Shown piece after piece: positions 16,827 through 25,019 of a stretch of DNA of 64,000 nucleotides. The notes below the pieces were generated by a model. The model did not search any database. It saw only the letters and a list, made by a program, of their open reading frames with translations, and was not told the DNA's origin. Location of the stretch: assembly GCA_051859045.1 (NCBI GenBank), contig JBHYGK010000023.1:62001-126000 (forward strand). Reading direction: 5' to 3'. The stretch is from JBHYGK01 sp051859045 (GTDB taxonomy: Bacteria; Pseudomonadota; Gammaproteobacteria; Xanthomonadales; Xanthomonadaceae). A program made the translations under genes and the position numbers. The number at the start of each line of letters is the position of its first letter. Positions within the stretch are counted from its first letter, which is position 1.

Positions 16827-17619
16827 GTGCAGGATGGTCATCGGACGCGGCGGCGCGCGCCGCCTCGCCATCGCGCTGGCGCTCGCCGCCGCGCTCGCCG
16901 GCTGCGCCGGCGGCGATACCCGCTCCTCGTCCTCGTCCGGCCGCGACTCGCCGGGGCGCCAGGCTGCGATCACCGGCACCAGCCTGGGCCAGGCCTACAT
17001 CCGGCAGGGCGACTACGAGGCCGCGCTCGAGAAGATCGAGGGCGCGATCGACGCCGATCCGCGCTACGCCCCGGCCTACAGCGCCCGCGGCCTGCTCTAC
17101 GAGCGCATCAACCGCGCCGACCGCGCCGGCCCCGCCTACGCCCGCTCGGTCGAGCTGGCGCCGGAGGACGGCGCGCTGCTCAACAACTACGGCAGCTGGC
17201 TGTGCCGCAACGGCCGCCCGGCCGAGGCCGACGCGATGTTCGTGCGCGCCCTCGACGACCCGTTCTTCCGCGGCAAGCTCGAGGTGCTGTTCAACGCCGG
17301 CCACTGCGCGCAGGGCGCCGGTGACCTGGCCGGCGCCGACGGCTACTTCCGCCGCGCGCTCGAGCTCGAGCCCCGGCACGCGCCGAGCCTGCTGCAGATG
17401 GCCCGGCTGCAGTCGGCCCGCGGCGACAACATGCGCGCCCGCGCCTTCCTGCAGCGCCTCGAGGCGCTGGGCCCGCTCGACGCGACCACCCTCGAGCTGG
17501 CCGCCGCGGTCGAGACCGGCCTCGGCAACGCCGCCGCCGCCGAGGCCTACCGCGTCCGCCTGCGCGAGCAGTTCCCCGACCACCGCCCCCCTTCCGAGCA
17601 GGATCCCGCGACGCCATGA
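16810..17619 (+). CDS. pilF: Type IV pilus biogenesis TPR lipoprotein PilF/PilW
   Basis: Outer-membrane pilotin-like lipoprotein needed for PilQ secretin assembly and stability. After a basic start, LAIALALAAALAGC forms a signal peptide with lipobox LAGC, followed by a Ser-rich linker and about five TPR units from LGQAYIRQGDYEAALEKI onward, including LLNNYGSWLCRNGRPAEAD, typical of PilF. The maximal frame begins with GTG 16810 and ATG 16813; the ATG at 16834 would give a 23-residue signal peptide and is also plausible. It overlaps rlmN and has a four-base overlap with rodZ, the standard order in this lineage. Confidence 0.92.
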   Translation: MMRQPECRMVIGRGGARRLAIALALAAALAGCAGGDTRSSSSSGRDSPGRQAAITGTSLGQAYIRQGDYEAALEKIEGAIDADPRYAPAYSARGLLYERINRADRAGPAYARSVELAPEDGALLNNYGSWLCRNGRPAEADAMFVRALDDPFFRGKLEVLFNAGHCAQGAGDLAGADGYFRRALELEPRHAPSLLQMARLQSARGDNMRARAFLQRLEALGPLDATTLELAAAVETGLGNAAAAEAYRVRLREQFPDHRPPSEQDPATP

Positions 17620-18575
17620 GCCCGACGACGCCCGTGTCCGACCTTGGTGCCCGCCTGCGCGCCGCCCGCCTCGCCCAGGGCCTCGGCATCGTCGATGCCG
17701 GCCAGCGCCTGAAGGTGCCGGTGGCGGTCGTCGAGGCGATGGAGCGCGGGCAGTTCGACCGCCTCGGCGCGCCCGTCTACGTGCGCGGCCACGTCGCCGC
17801 CTACGCCCGCCTGCTCGGCCTGCCGCCCGGCATCACCGCCGAGCTCCCCGGCGAGTCGGTCCCGGCCCCGCCGGCGCTGGTCACGATGCGCCGCACCAGC
17901 GCGTTCGGCGCCGCGGTCGAGCGCAACGCCCGGCGCGCGCTCTACGTCCTGGTCACCGCGGCGATCGCCGGCCCCATCGTCTGGGTCGTCACCCATCGCG
18001 CGCCCGCCGACGCGCCGCTCGCGGTCGCCCCGCTCGACGCCGGCCCGGTGGCGGGCGAGGCGGGCCTGAGCCGCCCGCTGGCCGTCGCCGCCACCACCGC
18101 GCCGGGCGAGGGGGTCACCCCCGCGCCTGCGCCCGCGACCACGGCCACGCCCGCGGATGCCGCAGTGGCCGCGCCCGACGCCGCCGGCACCGCCGAGGCC
18201 GTCGCGGCCGCGCCGCTGCGCCCGGAGCCGGTGGTCGCGTCGCTGACCCCGTTCTACGGTCCCTCCAGCGATCCGGCGATTCCGCCCGCGGCCGTCGCCA
18301 CCGCGCCCGGCCTCGTGCTGCGCTTCAGCGGCGAGAGCTGGATCGAGGTCCACGGCGCGGACGGCCGCCGGATCGAGGAAGCGCTGCTGCGCGCCGGCGA
18401 CGAGCGCATCTACGCGGCGGGCGAGGTCGGCCACGTCACGCTCGGCAACGCCGGGGCGGTCGAGGTGCTGCGCGACGGCACGCCCGTCGACCTCGCCCCG
18501 TTCAGGCGCGCGAACGCGAACGTGGCGCGCTTTACGGTATCCTCCGACGGCCGCATCGGTCCCACCGGCGGCTGA
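17616..18575 (+). CDS. rodZ: Cytoskeleton protein RodZ (HTH and DUF4115 protein)
   Basis: Membrane protein linking MreB to the cell-wall elongation machinery. The 319-residue product has an N-terminal Xre-like helix-turn-helix of the HTH_25 type (LGARLRAARLAQGLGIVDAG, then YVRGHVAAYARLLGL), a membrane helix near residues 108-125 (ALYVLVTAAIAGPIVWVV), a long Ala/Pro/Thr-rich periplasmic linker, and a C-terminal DUF4115 beta domain (LRFSGESWIEVHGADGRRI). The start overlaps the pilF stop (ATGA). In many relatives ispG comes next; here a 98-bp gap leads to the YfgM gene instead. Confidence 0.9.
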   Translation: MSPTTPVSDLGARLRAARLAQGLGIVDAGQRLKVPVAVVEAMERGQFDRLGAPVYVRGHVAAYARLLGLPPGITAELPGESVPAPPALVTMRRTSAFGAAVERNARRALYVLVTAAIAGPIVWVVTHRAPADAPLAVAPLDAGPVAGEAGLSRPLAVAATTAPGEGVTPAPAPATTATPADAAVAAPDAAGTAEAVAAAPLRPEPVVASLTPFYGPSSDPAIPPAAVATAPGLVLRFSGESWIEVHGADGRRIEEALLRAGDERIYAAGEVGHVTLGNAGAVEVLRDGTPVDLAPFRRANANVARFTVSSDGRIGPTGG

Positions 18576-18673
18576 TCCGGGCGCGGCCCCGCCGCCACCC
18601 GGGCCACGCGCCACACCACGCGCTCCATCCCCCACAGCGCCCCGCGCCTCCCGCGCCGGGCAAGCAGGTTCCC

Positions 18674-19345
18674 ATGTCCCAACAAGACGAAATCGAACAG
18701 GGCGAACGCGTTCGCCAGTGGCTGCGTGACAACGCGACTTCGCTGGTCGCGGGCATCGCGCTGGGCTTCGCGCTGATCTACGGCTGGCACTGGAAGCAGG
18801 GCCAGGACGCCTCGCGCAGCGTCGACCTCGCCACCCAGCTCGACGCGGTCAACGCCGCCGCCGACGCGGGCGAGGCCGATCGCGCCCGCAGCCTCGCCGA
18901 GGCGCTCGCCGCCAACGAGGCGGCCTCCGAGCAGGCCGCGCTGGCCGCGCTGCGCGTGGCCCGCCTGCAGTTCGACGCTGGCGCCCACGAGGAGGCGCGC
19001 GCCACGCTCGGCGCCGCCCTCGCGCGCAATCCCCAGGAGGCGCTCGCCGCCGCCCTGCAGCTGCGCCTCGCCCAGGTCGAGCTCGCCGCCGGCCGCCACG
19101 CGGAGGGCCTCGCGGCCCTCGCCGCCATCCCGGCGGGCCGCTTCATCGCCGAGGCCGCCGAGGTCCGCGGCGACCTGCTGTTCGCCCAGGGCGAGCGCGC
19201 CGCGGCCGTCGAGGCCTACGCGGCCGCGCTGGCCGCGATCGACGCGGGCAGCCCGACGCGTCGCTTCGTCGAGACCAAGCTCACCGAGGCCGGCGGCCGT
19301 CCCGCCGCCGCCACTGACACCGACACCGCTGCCGAGGGTTCCTGA
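18674..19345 (+). CDS. yfgM: YfgM-family membrane TPR protein (ancillary SecYEG translocon subunit)
   Basis: A 223-residue protein with a cytoplasmic N-terminus (MSQQDEIEQGERVRQWLRDN), one membrane helix (ATSLVAGIALGFALIYGWHW, residues 21-40), and a periplasmic Ala-rich TPR domain (UPF0070). In E. coli YfgM associates with SecYEG and PpiD and helps periplasmic chaperone hand-off. The start is the ATG at 18674, before the conserved N-terminus; the frame is open far upstream through rodZ but without family similarity. Its TGA overlaps the bamB ATG by one base, so the genes are coupled, as in other gammaproteobacteria. Confidence 0.88.
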   Translation: MSQQDEIEQGERVRQWLRDNATSLVAGIALGFALIYGWHWKQGQDASRSVDLATQLDAVNAAADAGEADRARSLAEALAANEAASEQAALAALRVARLQFDAGAHEEARATLGAALARNPQEALAAALQLRLAQVELAAGRHAEGLAALAAIPAGRFIAEAAEVRGDLLFAQGERAAAVEAYAAALAAIDAGSPTRRFVETKLTEAGGRPAAATDTDTAAEGS

Positions 19346-20535
19346 TGATGGCGCGCACGCTGCCCCGCGTTTCCCTGCTGCTGCTCGCCGCGTTCGCGCT
19401 CGGCGCCGGCGGCTGCACCAGCATCAAGGACCTGTTCCGCTCCAAGAACCCGCGTGACGGCATCGCCCGCCCGGCGGAGCTCGTCGACTTCGATGCCAGC
19501 CTGCGCGTCGAGCGCCTCTGGACCGAGGGCACCGGCGACGGCGAGGGCCGCCTCGGCCTGCGCCAGCCGCCCGCGATCGCCAACGACCGCGTCTACACCG
19601 CCGACACCGACGGCACCCTGCAGGCCCTCGGCCTGCGCGACGGCGACACGGTGTGGGAGCTCGAGACCGAGCTGCGCTTCGGCAGCGGCCCGGGCGTCTC
19701 CGGCGGCGTGCTGGTGGTCGGCGGCCTCGACGGCGACGTGCTGGCGGTGAACGCCGACACCGGCGCCGAGCTCTGGCGCGCCCGCGCCACCGGCGAGGTC
19801 ATCGCCACGCCGACGATCGTCGGCGGCCTGGCGGTGGTGCGCTCGATCGACGGCCGCGTGTTCGGCTTCGACATCGGCACCGGCCAGCGCACCTGGGTGT
19901 ACGACCGCGCGGTCCCCAACCTCACCGTGCGCGGCCTCGGCGCCGCGACGGCCGGCCAGGGCCTGGTGTTCGCCGGCTACGAGGACGGCACCGTCGTCGC
20001 GCTGCGCGCCACCGACGGCACGCTGGCCTGGGAGCAGGTCGTGGCCGAGCCCGAGGGCCGCACCGAGCTGCTGCGGATGGCCGACATCGACGGCGAGATG
20101 CCGGTGGGCCTCAACGAGGTCTACGCCGCCAGCATCCACGGCACGGCGATGTCGATCGAGGCCGGCACCGGCCGCCCGATCTGGACCCGCGACCTGGTGT
20201 CCTACGCCGGCCTCGCGCTGGCCCCGGACCGCGTGCTCGCCACCGCCCGCGACGGCTCGATCAGCGCCCTGGAGCGCTACTCGGGCACCCAGCTGTGGAA
20301 GAACGACCAGCTCGCCAACCGCTGGCTGACCACCCCGGTGCTGCAGGGCGATTACTTCGTCGTCGGCGACATCGAGGGCTACCTCCACTGGTTCCGCAGC
20401 GTCGACGGCGTGCTCGTCGCACGCGAGCGGGCCGGCCGCGACCCCATCCGCGCCACGCCCCAGGTCTCGCCCGATGGCGTCCTGGTCGTGGCCACCACTG
20501 ACGGCAAGCTGGCGGCCTACCAGCTCGCCCAGTAA
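19345..20535 (+). CDS. bamB: Outer membrane protein assembly factor BamB
   Basis: Lipoprotein of the BAM complex, which inserts beta-barrel proteins into the outer membrane. The 396-residue product has a signal peptide with lipobox (ALGAGGC), then an eight-bladed PQQ-like beta-propeller. Repeated blade motifs include TDGTLQALGLRDGDTVWELE, DGDVLAVNADTGAELWRARA and DGTVVALRATDGTLAWEQVV. The length agrees with E. coli BamB (392). Either of two adjacent ATGs (19345 or 19348) can start it. The der gene follows after 12 bp. Confidence 0.96.
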   Translation: MMARTLPRVSLLLLAAFALGAGGCTSIKDLFRSKNPRDGIARPAELVDFDASLRVERLWTEGTGDGEGRLGLRQPPAIANDRVYTADTDGTLQALGLRDGDTVWELETELRFGSGPGVSGGVLVVGGLDGDVLAVNADTGAELWRARATGEVIATPTIVGGLAVVRSIDGRVFGFDIGTGQRTWVYDRAVPNLTVRGLGAATAGQGLVFAGYEDGTVVALRATDGTLAWEQVVAEPEGRTELLRMADIDGEMPVGLNEVYAASIHGTAMSIEAGTGRPIWTRDLVSYAGLALAPDRVLATARDGSISALERYSGTQLWKNDQLANRWLTTPVLQGDYFVVGDIEGYLHWFRSVDGVLVARERAGRDPIRATPQVSPDGVLVVATTDGKLAAYQLAQ

Positions 20536-20547
20536 GGAGACGACGCC

Positions 20548-21948
20548 ATGCTTCCGCTGGTCGCCCTCGTCGGCCGGCCGAACGTCGGCAAGTCGACGCT
20601 GTTCAACGCGCTGACGCGCACGCGCGACGCCCTGGTCCACGACCAGCCCGGCGTCACGCGTGATCGCCACTACGGCGTCTGCCGCCTCGATCCCGAGCAC
20701 CCCTTCACCCTCGTCGACACCGGCGGCATCGCCGGCGAGGACGAGGGCCTGGCCGGCGCCACCGCGCGCCAGGCCAAGGCCGCGGGCGAGGAGGCCGACC
20801 TCGTGCTGTTCATCGTCGACGCCCGCCAGGGCCCGACGGCGCTCGACGACGACATCCTCAAGTGGCTGCGCAAGAGCGCCAAGCCGGTGTTCCTGGTCGT
20901 CAACAAGACCGACGGCCTGGACGAGGACGCGGCGCTGGCCGAGTTCTCGCGCTACGGCATCGAGCGCGTGCTCGGCGTGGCCGCCTCGCACCAGCGCGGC
21001 GTCGAGGACCTGCACGACGAGATCCTCGCCGTGCTGCCCGAGACCACCGTCGACGACGACGAGCGCTTCGACCCGGGCCGCCTGCGCGTGGCCTTCGTCG
21101 GCCGCCCGAACGTCGGCAAGTCCACGCTCGTGAACCGCCTGCTGGGCGAGGAGCGCATGATCGCCAGCGAGGTGCCCGGCACCACGCGCGACGCGATCTC
21201 CGCCGAGCTCAGCCGCGACGGGCGCGACTACACCCTCATCGACACCGCCGGCCTGCGCAAGAAGGGCCGCGTGGACGAGGTCGTCGAGAAGTTCTCGGTC
21301 TACAAGACCCTCCGCGCCATCGACGCCTGCCAGGTGGGCGTGATCCTGATCGACGCCACCGAGGGCGTCACCGACCAGGACGCCAACGTGCTGGGCTACG
21401 TGCTCGACGCCGGCCGCGCGCTGGTGGTGGCGGTCAACAAGTGGGACGGGCTGAGCCAGTACCAGCGCGAGCAGACCGAGGCGCTGCTCTCGCGCAAGCT
21501 CGCGTTCGTGGAGTGGGCCGAGATCTGCTTCATCTCGGCCAAGCACGGCTCGGGCCTGAAGGAGCTGTTCGCCGCGGTCAACCGCGCGCACGCCTCGGCC
21601 ACGCGCAAGTTCACCACCTCCGAGGTCACCGAGGCGGTCGAGATCGCCTACGCCTCGAACCAGCCGCCGGTGGTGCGCGGCCACGTCGCCAAGCTGCGCT
21701 TCGCGCATCCCGGCGGCGAGAACCCGCCGACGTTCATCGTCCACGGCACCCGCCTCAAGACGCTGCCCGAGCACTACAAGCGCTACCTCGAGAACTTCTT
21801 CCGCAAGCGCTTCAAGCTCGTCGGCACCCCCGTGAAGTTCGAGTTCCGCGAGAACAAGAACCCCTACGAGGGCAAGGTCAACGAGCTCACCGACCGCCAG
21901 GTCGAGAAGAAGAAGCGCCTGATGCGCCACGTGAAGCGCGGTAAGTAA
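20548..21948 (+). CDS. der: Ribosome biogenesis GTPase Der (EngA)
   Basis: An essential GTPase with two tandem G domains that acts in late 50S subunit assembly. The 466-residue product has G1 motifs GRPNVGKST at residues 9-17 and again near residue 187, DTGG and DTAG G3 motifs, NKTD and NKWD G4 motifs, and a C-terminal KH-like domain (PPTFIVHGTRLKTLPEHYKR). A strong AAGGAG lies eight bases before the ATG at 20548. It ends the ndk-to-der gene run and is followed after 19 bp by a MoeA-like gene. Confidence 0.98.
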   Translation: MLPLVALVGRPNVGKSTLFNALTRTRDALVHDQPGVTRDRHYGVCRLDPEHPFTLVDTGGIAGEDEGLAGATARQAKAAGEEADLVLFIVDARQGPTALDDDILKWLRKSAKPVFLVVNKTDGLDEDAALAEFSRYGIERVLGVAASHQRGVEDLHDEILAVLPETTVDDDERFDPGRLRVAFVGRPNVGKSTLVNRLLGEERMIASEVPGTTRDAISAELSRDGRDYTLIDTAGLRKKGRVDEVVEKFSVYKTLRAIDACQVGVILIDATEGVTDQDANVLGYVLDAGRALVVAVNKWDGLSQYQREQTEALLSRKLAFVEWAEICFISAKHGSGLKELFAAVNRAHASATRKFTTSEVTEAVEIAYASNQPPVVRGHVAKLRFAHPGGENPPTFIVHGTRLKTLPEHYKRYLENFFRKRFKLVGTPVKFEFRENKNPYEGKVNELTDRQVEKKKRLMRHVKRGK

Positions 21949-21967
21949 GCCGCGCGGCGCGACGGCC

Positions 21968-22870
21968 ATGGACCACGCACCGCCCACCCCGCTCGACGCC
22001 GCGCTCGCCGCGGCCCTGCGCGCCGCCTCCGCCCGCGTGCTCGCCGGCGAGCGCGTGCCGCTGGCGCGCGCCCGCGGGCGCGTGCTCGCCGAACCCGCGG
22101 CGGCGGGCGAGGGCGTCGTGCTCGCCCCAGGCGAGATGCTCGACCCCGCCCGGATCGCCGCGCTCGCCGCCCACGGCCTGCCCGAGCTGCGCTGCGCGCG
22201 GCGCCCGACGATCGCGCTGCTGGCGATCGGCGACGACCTGCGGATGCCGGGCATGCCGATGGCGATGGGGCAGCGCTATGACGCGCTCCGCCCCGCGCTG
22301 CTGGCGCTGTTCCAGCAGGCCGGGCTCGAGCCGACCGCACCGCCTGTGCTGCCGGCCGCCACCGAGCGCCTGCGCGCGGGCCTCGGCGAGGCCTGCGCGG
22401 GCTTCGACCTGGTCATCGCCTGCGGCGCCGGCGACGCGCTGGGCGCGCTGCTCGACGCGCACGGCGCCTGCCACCACGCGGCCGCCGGCGGCGGGTTGAC
22501 CGTCGGCGCCTGGGGCCAGGCGCTGGTGCTGGGCCTGCCCGGCGACCCGCGCGAGGCGCTGGTCGCCGCGATCGCGCTCGCGTTGCCCGTCATCGACGCG
22601 CTGCAGGGGCGGGCGCATCCGCGCGCACGGCTGTGGGCCACGCTGTCCGCCCCCCTCGACGCCGCCACGGCCGCGCCGGGCGCCGTCGCCGCCTGCCTGG
22701 ACGCCGACGGCGCCGACGGCGCGCCGCTCGCCCGCCTCGCCGGGCCGGCCGACTGGCCCGACGGCGTGCTGCTCACCGGCGCGTCGCCCGACGGCGCCCC
22801 GAGGCCGGCCGCCGGCTGGCCCGCGGGCCAGCGCCTGGCCTTCCTGCCCCAGCCCGGTCTCACGGCCTGA
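21968..22870 (+). CDS. Shortened, degenerate MoeA-like protein (molybdopterin biosynthesis domain)
   Basis: A 300-residue protein related to MoeA (molybdopterin molybdotransferase, normally about 400 residues). The N-terminus resembles MoeA domain I (VPLARARGRVLAEPAAA), but the text then jumps to GEGVVLAPGEMLDPARIAAL, which aligns to MoeA after its domain II. About 120-130 residues, including the DNSAMDGYA segment, are missing. The MogA-like domain III is present (RRPTIALLAIGDDL), but the GGVSVG and PGKP motifs are altered and PGNP is PGDP. The catalytic role of MoeA is therefore doubtful. It sits between der and a MoeB-like gene 15 bp downstream. The reading frame is intact, so it is probably a derived protein rather than a pseudogene. 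Confidence 0.7.
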   Translation: MDHAPPTPLDAALAAALRAASARVLAGERVPLARARGRVLAEPAAAGEGVVLAPGEMLDPARIAALAAHGLPELRCARRPTIALLAIGDDLRMPGMPMAMGQRYDALRPALLALFQQAGLEPTAPPVLPAATERLRAGLGEACAGFDLVIACGAGDALGALLDAHGACHHAAAGGGLTVGAWGQALVLGLPGDPREALVAAIALALPVIDALQGRAHPRARLWATLSAPLDAATAAPGAVAACLDADGADGAPLARLAGPADWPDGVLLTGASPDGAPRPAAGWPAGQRLAFLPQPGLTA

Positions 22871-22885
22871 GACGGCCCGGTCCCG

Positions 22886-24031
22886 ATGTCCGCCCCGAGC
22901 ATCGTCCACATCCCCGAGCCCACGCCCGCCGAGGCTCTCGCGCGCCTGCGCGCGGGCGCCGTGCTGGTGGACGTGCGCGAGGACGCCGAACGCGCGCTGG
23001 GCCTGCCCGAGGGCGCGCTCGGCATCGCCCGCGCCGCGCTGGAGGCCGACCCGGCCGCCACGCTGCCCGACCGCGACGCCGAGGTGCTGCTGGTCTGCGC
23101 GGCGGGCCGGCGCTCGCTGCAGGCCGCCGAGGCCCTGCGCGCCGCGGGCTATGCCCGGGTGGCCTCGGTGCGCGGCGGCGTCGCGGCCTGGCTGGCCGCC
23201 GGCCTGCCGATGGCCGCCGGCCCCGAGGACGCCGATTTCCTCGAGCGCTACAGCCGCCACCTGGCCCTGCCGGGCGTCGGGCTCGAGGGCCAGCGCCGGC
23301 TCGCGGCCGCCACCGTGCTGCTGGTGGGCGCGGGCGGCCTGGGCTCGCCGGCCGCGCTCTACCTCGCCGCGGCCGGCGTGGGCACGCTGCGCCTGGTCGA
23401 CGACGACGTGGTCGAGCGCAGCAACCTGCAGCGCCAGGTCATCCACCGCGAGGACGCCATCGGCGCGCCCAAGGTCGACTCCGCCGCGGCCGCGATCCGT
23501 GCGCTCAACCCGCGGGTGCGGGTGGAGGCCGTGCGGGAGCGCCTGGCGTCGGCCAACGTCGATGCGCTGATGGCCGGCGTGGACGTGGTGTTCGACGGCG
23601 CCGACAACTTCCCCGCGCGCTACCTGCTCTCCGACGCCTGCCTCAAGCACGCCAGGCCGATGGTGCACGGCGCGGTGCAGCGCTTCGCCGGCCAGGTGGC
23701 CGTGTTCGATCCGGCGCACGCCCGCGGTGTCGCGCCCTGCTACCGCTGCCTGTTCCCGCAGCCGCCCGGCGCCGGCGAGGCCCCCAACTGCGCCGAGGCC
23801 GGCGTGCTGGGCGTGCTGCCCGGGATCATCGGGCTGCTGCAGGCCAACGAGGTGCTGAAGCTGCTGCTCGGCGTGGGCGAGCCGCTGCGCGGCCGGCTGC
23901 TGCAGGTCGACGGCCTGGGCGCGCGCGTGCGCGAGCTGCGCGTGCCCGCCGATCCCGACTGCCCGGCCTGCGCGCCGGGCCGGCCGTTCCCCGGCTACGT
24001 GGACTACCAGGCCTTCTGCGCCGGGGGCTGA
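22886..24031 (+). CDS. moeB: Rhodanese-MoeB fusion (sulfur-carrier adenylyltransferase/sulfurtransferase)
   Basis: The 381-residue protein combines an N-terminal rhodanese domain (about residues 10-110, active-site Cys in VCAAGRRS, then GYARVASVRGGVAAWLAAG) with a C-terminal ThiF/MoeB E1-like domain (ERYSRHLALPGVGLEGQ, ATP site LLVGAGGLGSPAALYLAAAG, DDVVERSNLQRQV). Zinc ligands CYRC and CPAC are present. Such proteins adenylate the C-terminal Gly-Gly of MoaD- or ThiS-like sulfur carriers and can supply persulfide sulfur. The preceding MoeA-like gene suggests a molybdopterin role, but sulfur transfer for thiamine or tRNA modification is also possible. Confidence 0.88.
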   Translation: MSAPSIVHIPEPTPAEALARLRAGAVLVDVREDAERALGLPEGALGIARAALEADPAATLPDRDAEVLLVCAAGRRSLQAAEALRAAGYARVASVRGGVAAWLAAGLPMAAGPEDADFLERYSRHLALPGVGLEGQRRLAAATVLLVGAGGLGSPAALYLAAAGVGTLRLVDDDVVERSNLQRQVIHREDAIGAPKVDSAAAAIRALNPRVRVEAVRERLASANVDALMAGVDVVFDGADNFPARYLLSDACLKHARPMVHGAVQRFAGQVAVFDPAHARGVAPCYRCLFPQPPGAGEAPNCAEAGVLGVLPGIIGLLQANEVLKLLLGVGEPLRGRLLQVDGLGARVRELRVPADPDCPACAPGRPFPGYVDYQAFCAGG

Positions 24032-24040
24032 GCGCGCGCT

Positions 24041-24070
24041 TTGCGGCGAGGGCCGGGGAGGGCGGATAAT
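24041..24070 (+). promoter_or_regulatory. folD promoter
   Basis: TTGCGG (24041-24046) and GATAAT (24065-24070) with an 18-bp spacer form a credible sigma-70 promoter. The -10 overlaps an ATG at 24069 that therefore cannot be the true folD start if transcription begins a few bases later. The layout, with AT-rich -10 followed closely by GCCCGGCTTCC, resembles that upstream of guaB. Confidence 0.6.
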
Positions 24071-24101
24071 GCCCGGCTTCCACCCCAGCCCCCGGACGCC
24101 C

Positions 24102-24962
24102 ATGGCCGCCCGCCTGCTCGACGGCAAGCGCATCAGTGACGACCTGCTCGACTCCCTGCGCGCCCGCGTGGACGCCCGCGTCGCCGCCGGCCGCCGCCGC
24201 CCCGGCCTCGCCGTGGTGCTGGTGGGCGCCGACCCCGCCAGCCAGGTCTACGTGCGCAACAAGCGCCGCGCCGCCGAGCGCGTGGGCATCCGCGCGATCG
24301 ACCACGACCTGCCGGCGGAGACCACCGACGCCGAGCTCGAGGCCCTGATCGACCGCCTCAACGCCGACCCCGAGGTGCACGGCATCCTCGTGCAGCTCCC
24401 GCTGCCGGGCCACCGCGACGCCAGCGCCATCATCCACCGCATCGACCCGCGCAAGGACGTCGACGGCTTCCACCCCGAGAACGTCGGCCACCTGGCCCTG
24501 CGCCAGTTCGGCCTGCGGCCCTGCACCCCGCGCGGCATCACCACGCTGCTGGGCTACACCGACCGCCCGGTGCGCGGCGCCACCGCCACCATCGTCGGCG
24601 TCAGCAACCACGTCGGCCGCCCGATGGCGCTGGAGCTGCTGATCGCCGGCTGCACCACCATCTGCTGCCACAAGTTCACCCCGCGCGCCGTGCTCGAGCA
24701 CCAGGTCGGGCAGGCCGACATCCTGGTGGTGGCGGTGGGCCGGCCGGGGATCGTGCCGGGCGAGTGGGTCAAGCCGGGCGCCGTGGTCATCGACGTGGGC
24801 ATCAACCGGATGGACGACGGCCGCCTGTGCGGCGACGTGGGCTTCGAGGCGGCGGCCGAGCGGGCCAGCTGGATCACCCCGGTCCCGGGCGGCGTGGGGC
24901 CGATGACGGTCGCCACCCTGATGCAGAACACCCTCGAGGCCGCGGAGCTGCTGGAGGGCTGA
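24102..24962 (+). CDS. folD: Bifunctional methylenetetrahydrofolate dehydrogenase/cyclohydrolase
   Basis: Interconverts 5,10-methylene-, methenyl- and 10-formyl-tetrahydrofolate in the cytosol, supplying one-carbon units for purines and methionyl-tRNA formylation. The 286-residue product (288 in E. coli) has the catalytic region DPASQVYVRNKRRAAERVGI with the conserved Tyr and Lys, VHGILVQLPLPGH, DPRKDVDGFHPENVG, and the NADP motif VGVSNHVGRPMALEL. I set the start at the ATG of MAARLLDGKRI (24102) because the earlier in-frame ATG at 24069 lies in the promoter -10. Some variation from the consensus (VSNHVG for VGRSNIVG) is within the family range. Confidence 0.95.
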   Translation: MAARLLDGKRISDDLLDSLRARVDARVAAGRRRPGLAVVLVGADPASQVYVRNKRRAAERVGIRAIDHDLPAETTDAELEALIDRLNADPEVHGILVQLPLPGHRDASAIIHRIDPRKDVDGFHPENVGHLALRQFGLRPCTPRGITTLLGYTDRPVRGATATIVGVSNHVGRPMALELLIAGCTTICCHKFTPRAVLEHQVGQADILVVAVGRPGIVPGEWVKPGAVVIDVGINRMDDGRLCGDVGFEAAAERASWITPVPGGVGPMTVATLMQNTLEAAELLEG

Positions 24963-24983
24963 CGCCGCCCCCCCGGCTGGGCC

Positions 24984-24989
24984 TATAAT
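24984..24989 (+). promoter_or_regulatory. guaB -10 promoter element
   Basis: A perfect TATAAT lies 31 bp before the guaB start. A CTGACG about 19 bp upstream could be a weak -35. The -10 stands out in this GC-rich context and probably drives guaB-guaA-tadA. Confidence 0.65.
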
Positions 24990-25019
24990 GCCGCGCTTCC
25001 ATCCTCAGGGAGCCGCACC

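Noticed and set aside
24069..24101. Earlier ATG for folD at 24069
   Set aside because: It lies within the -10 element GATAATG, so it would be at or before the transcription start, and the added residues do not match FolD.
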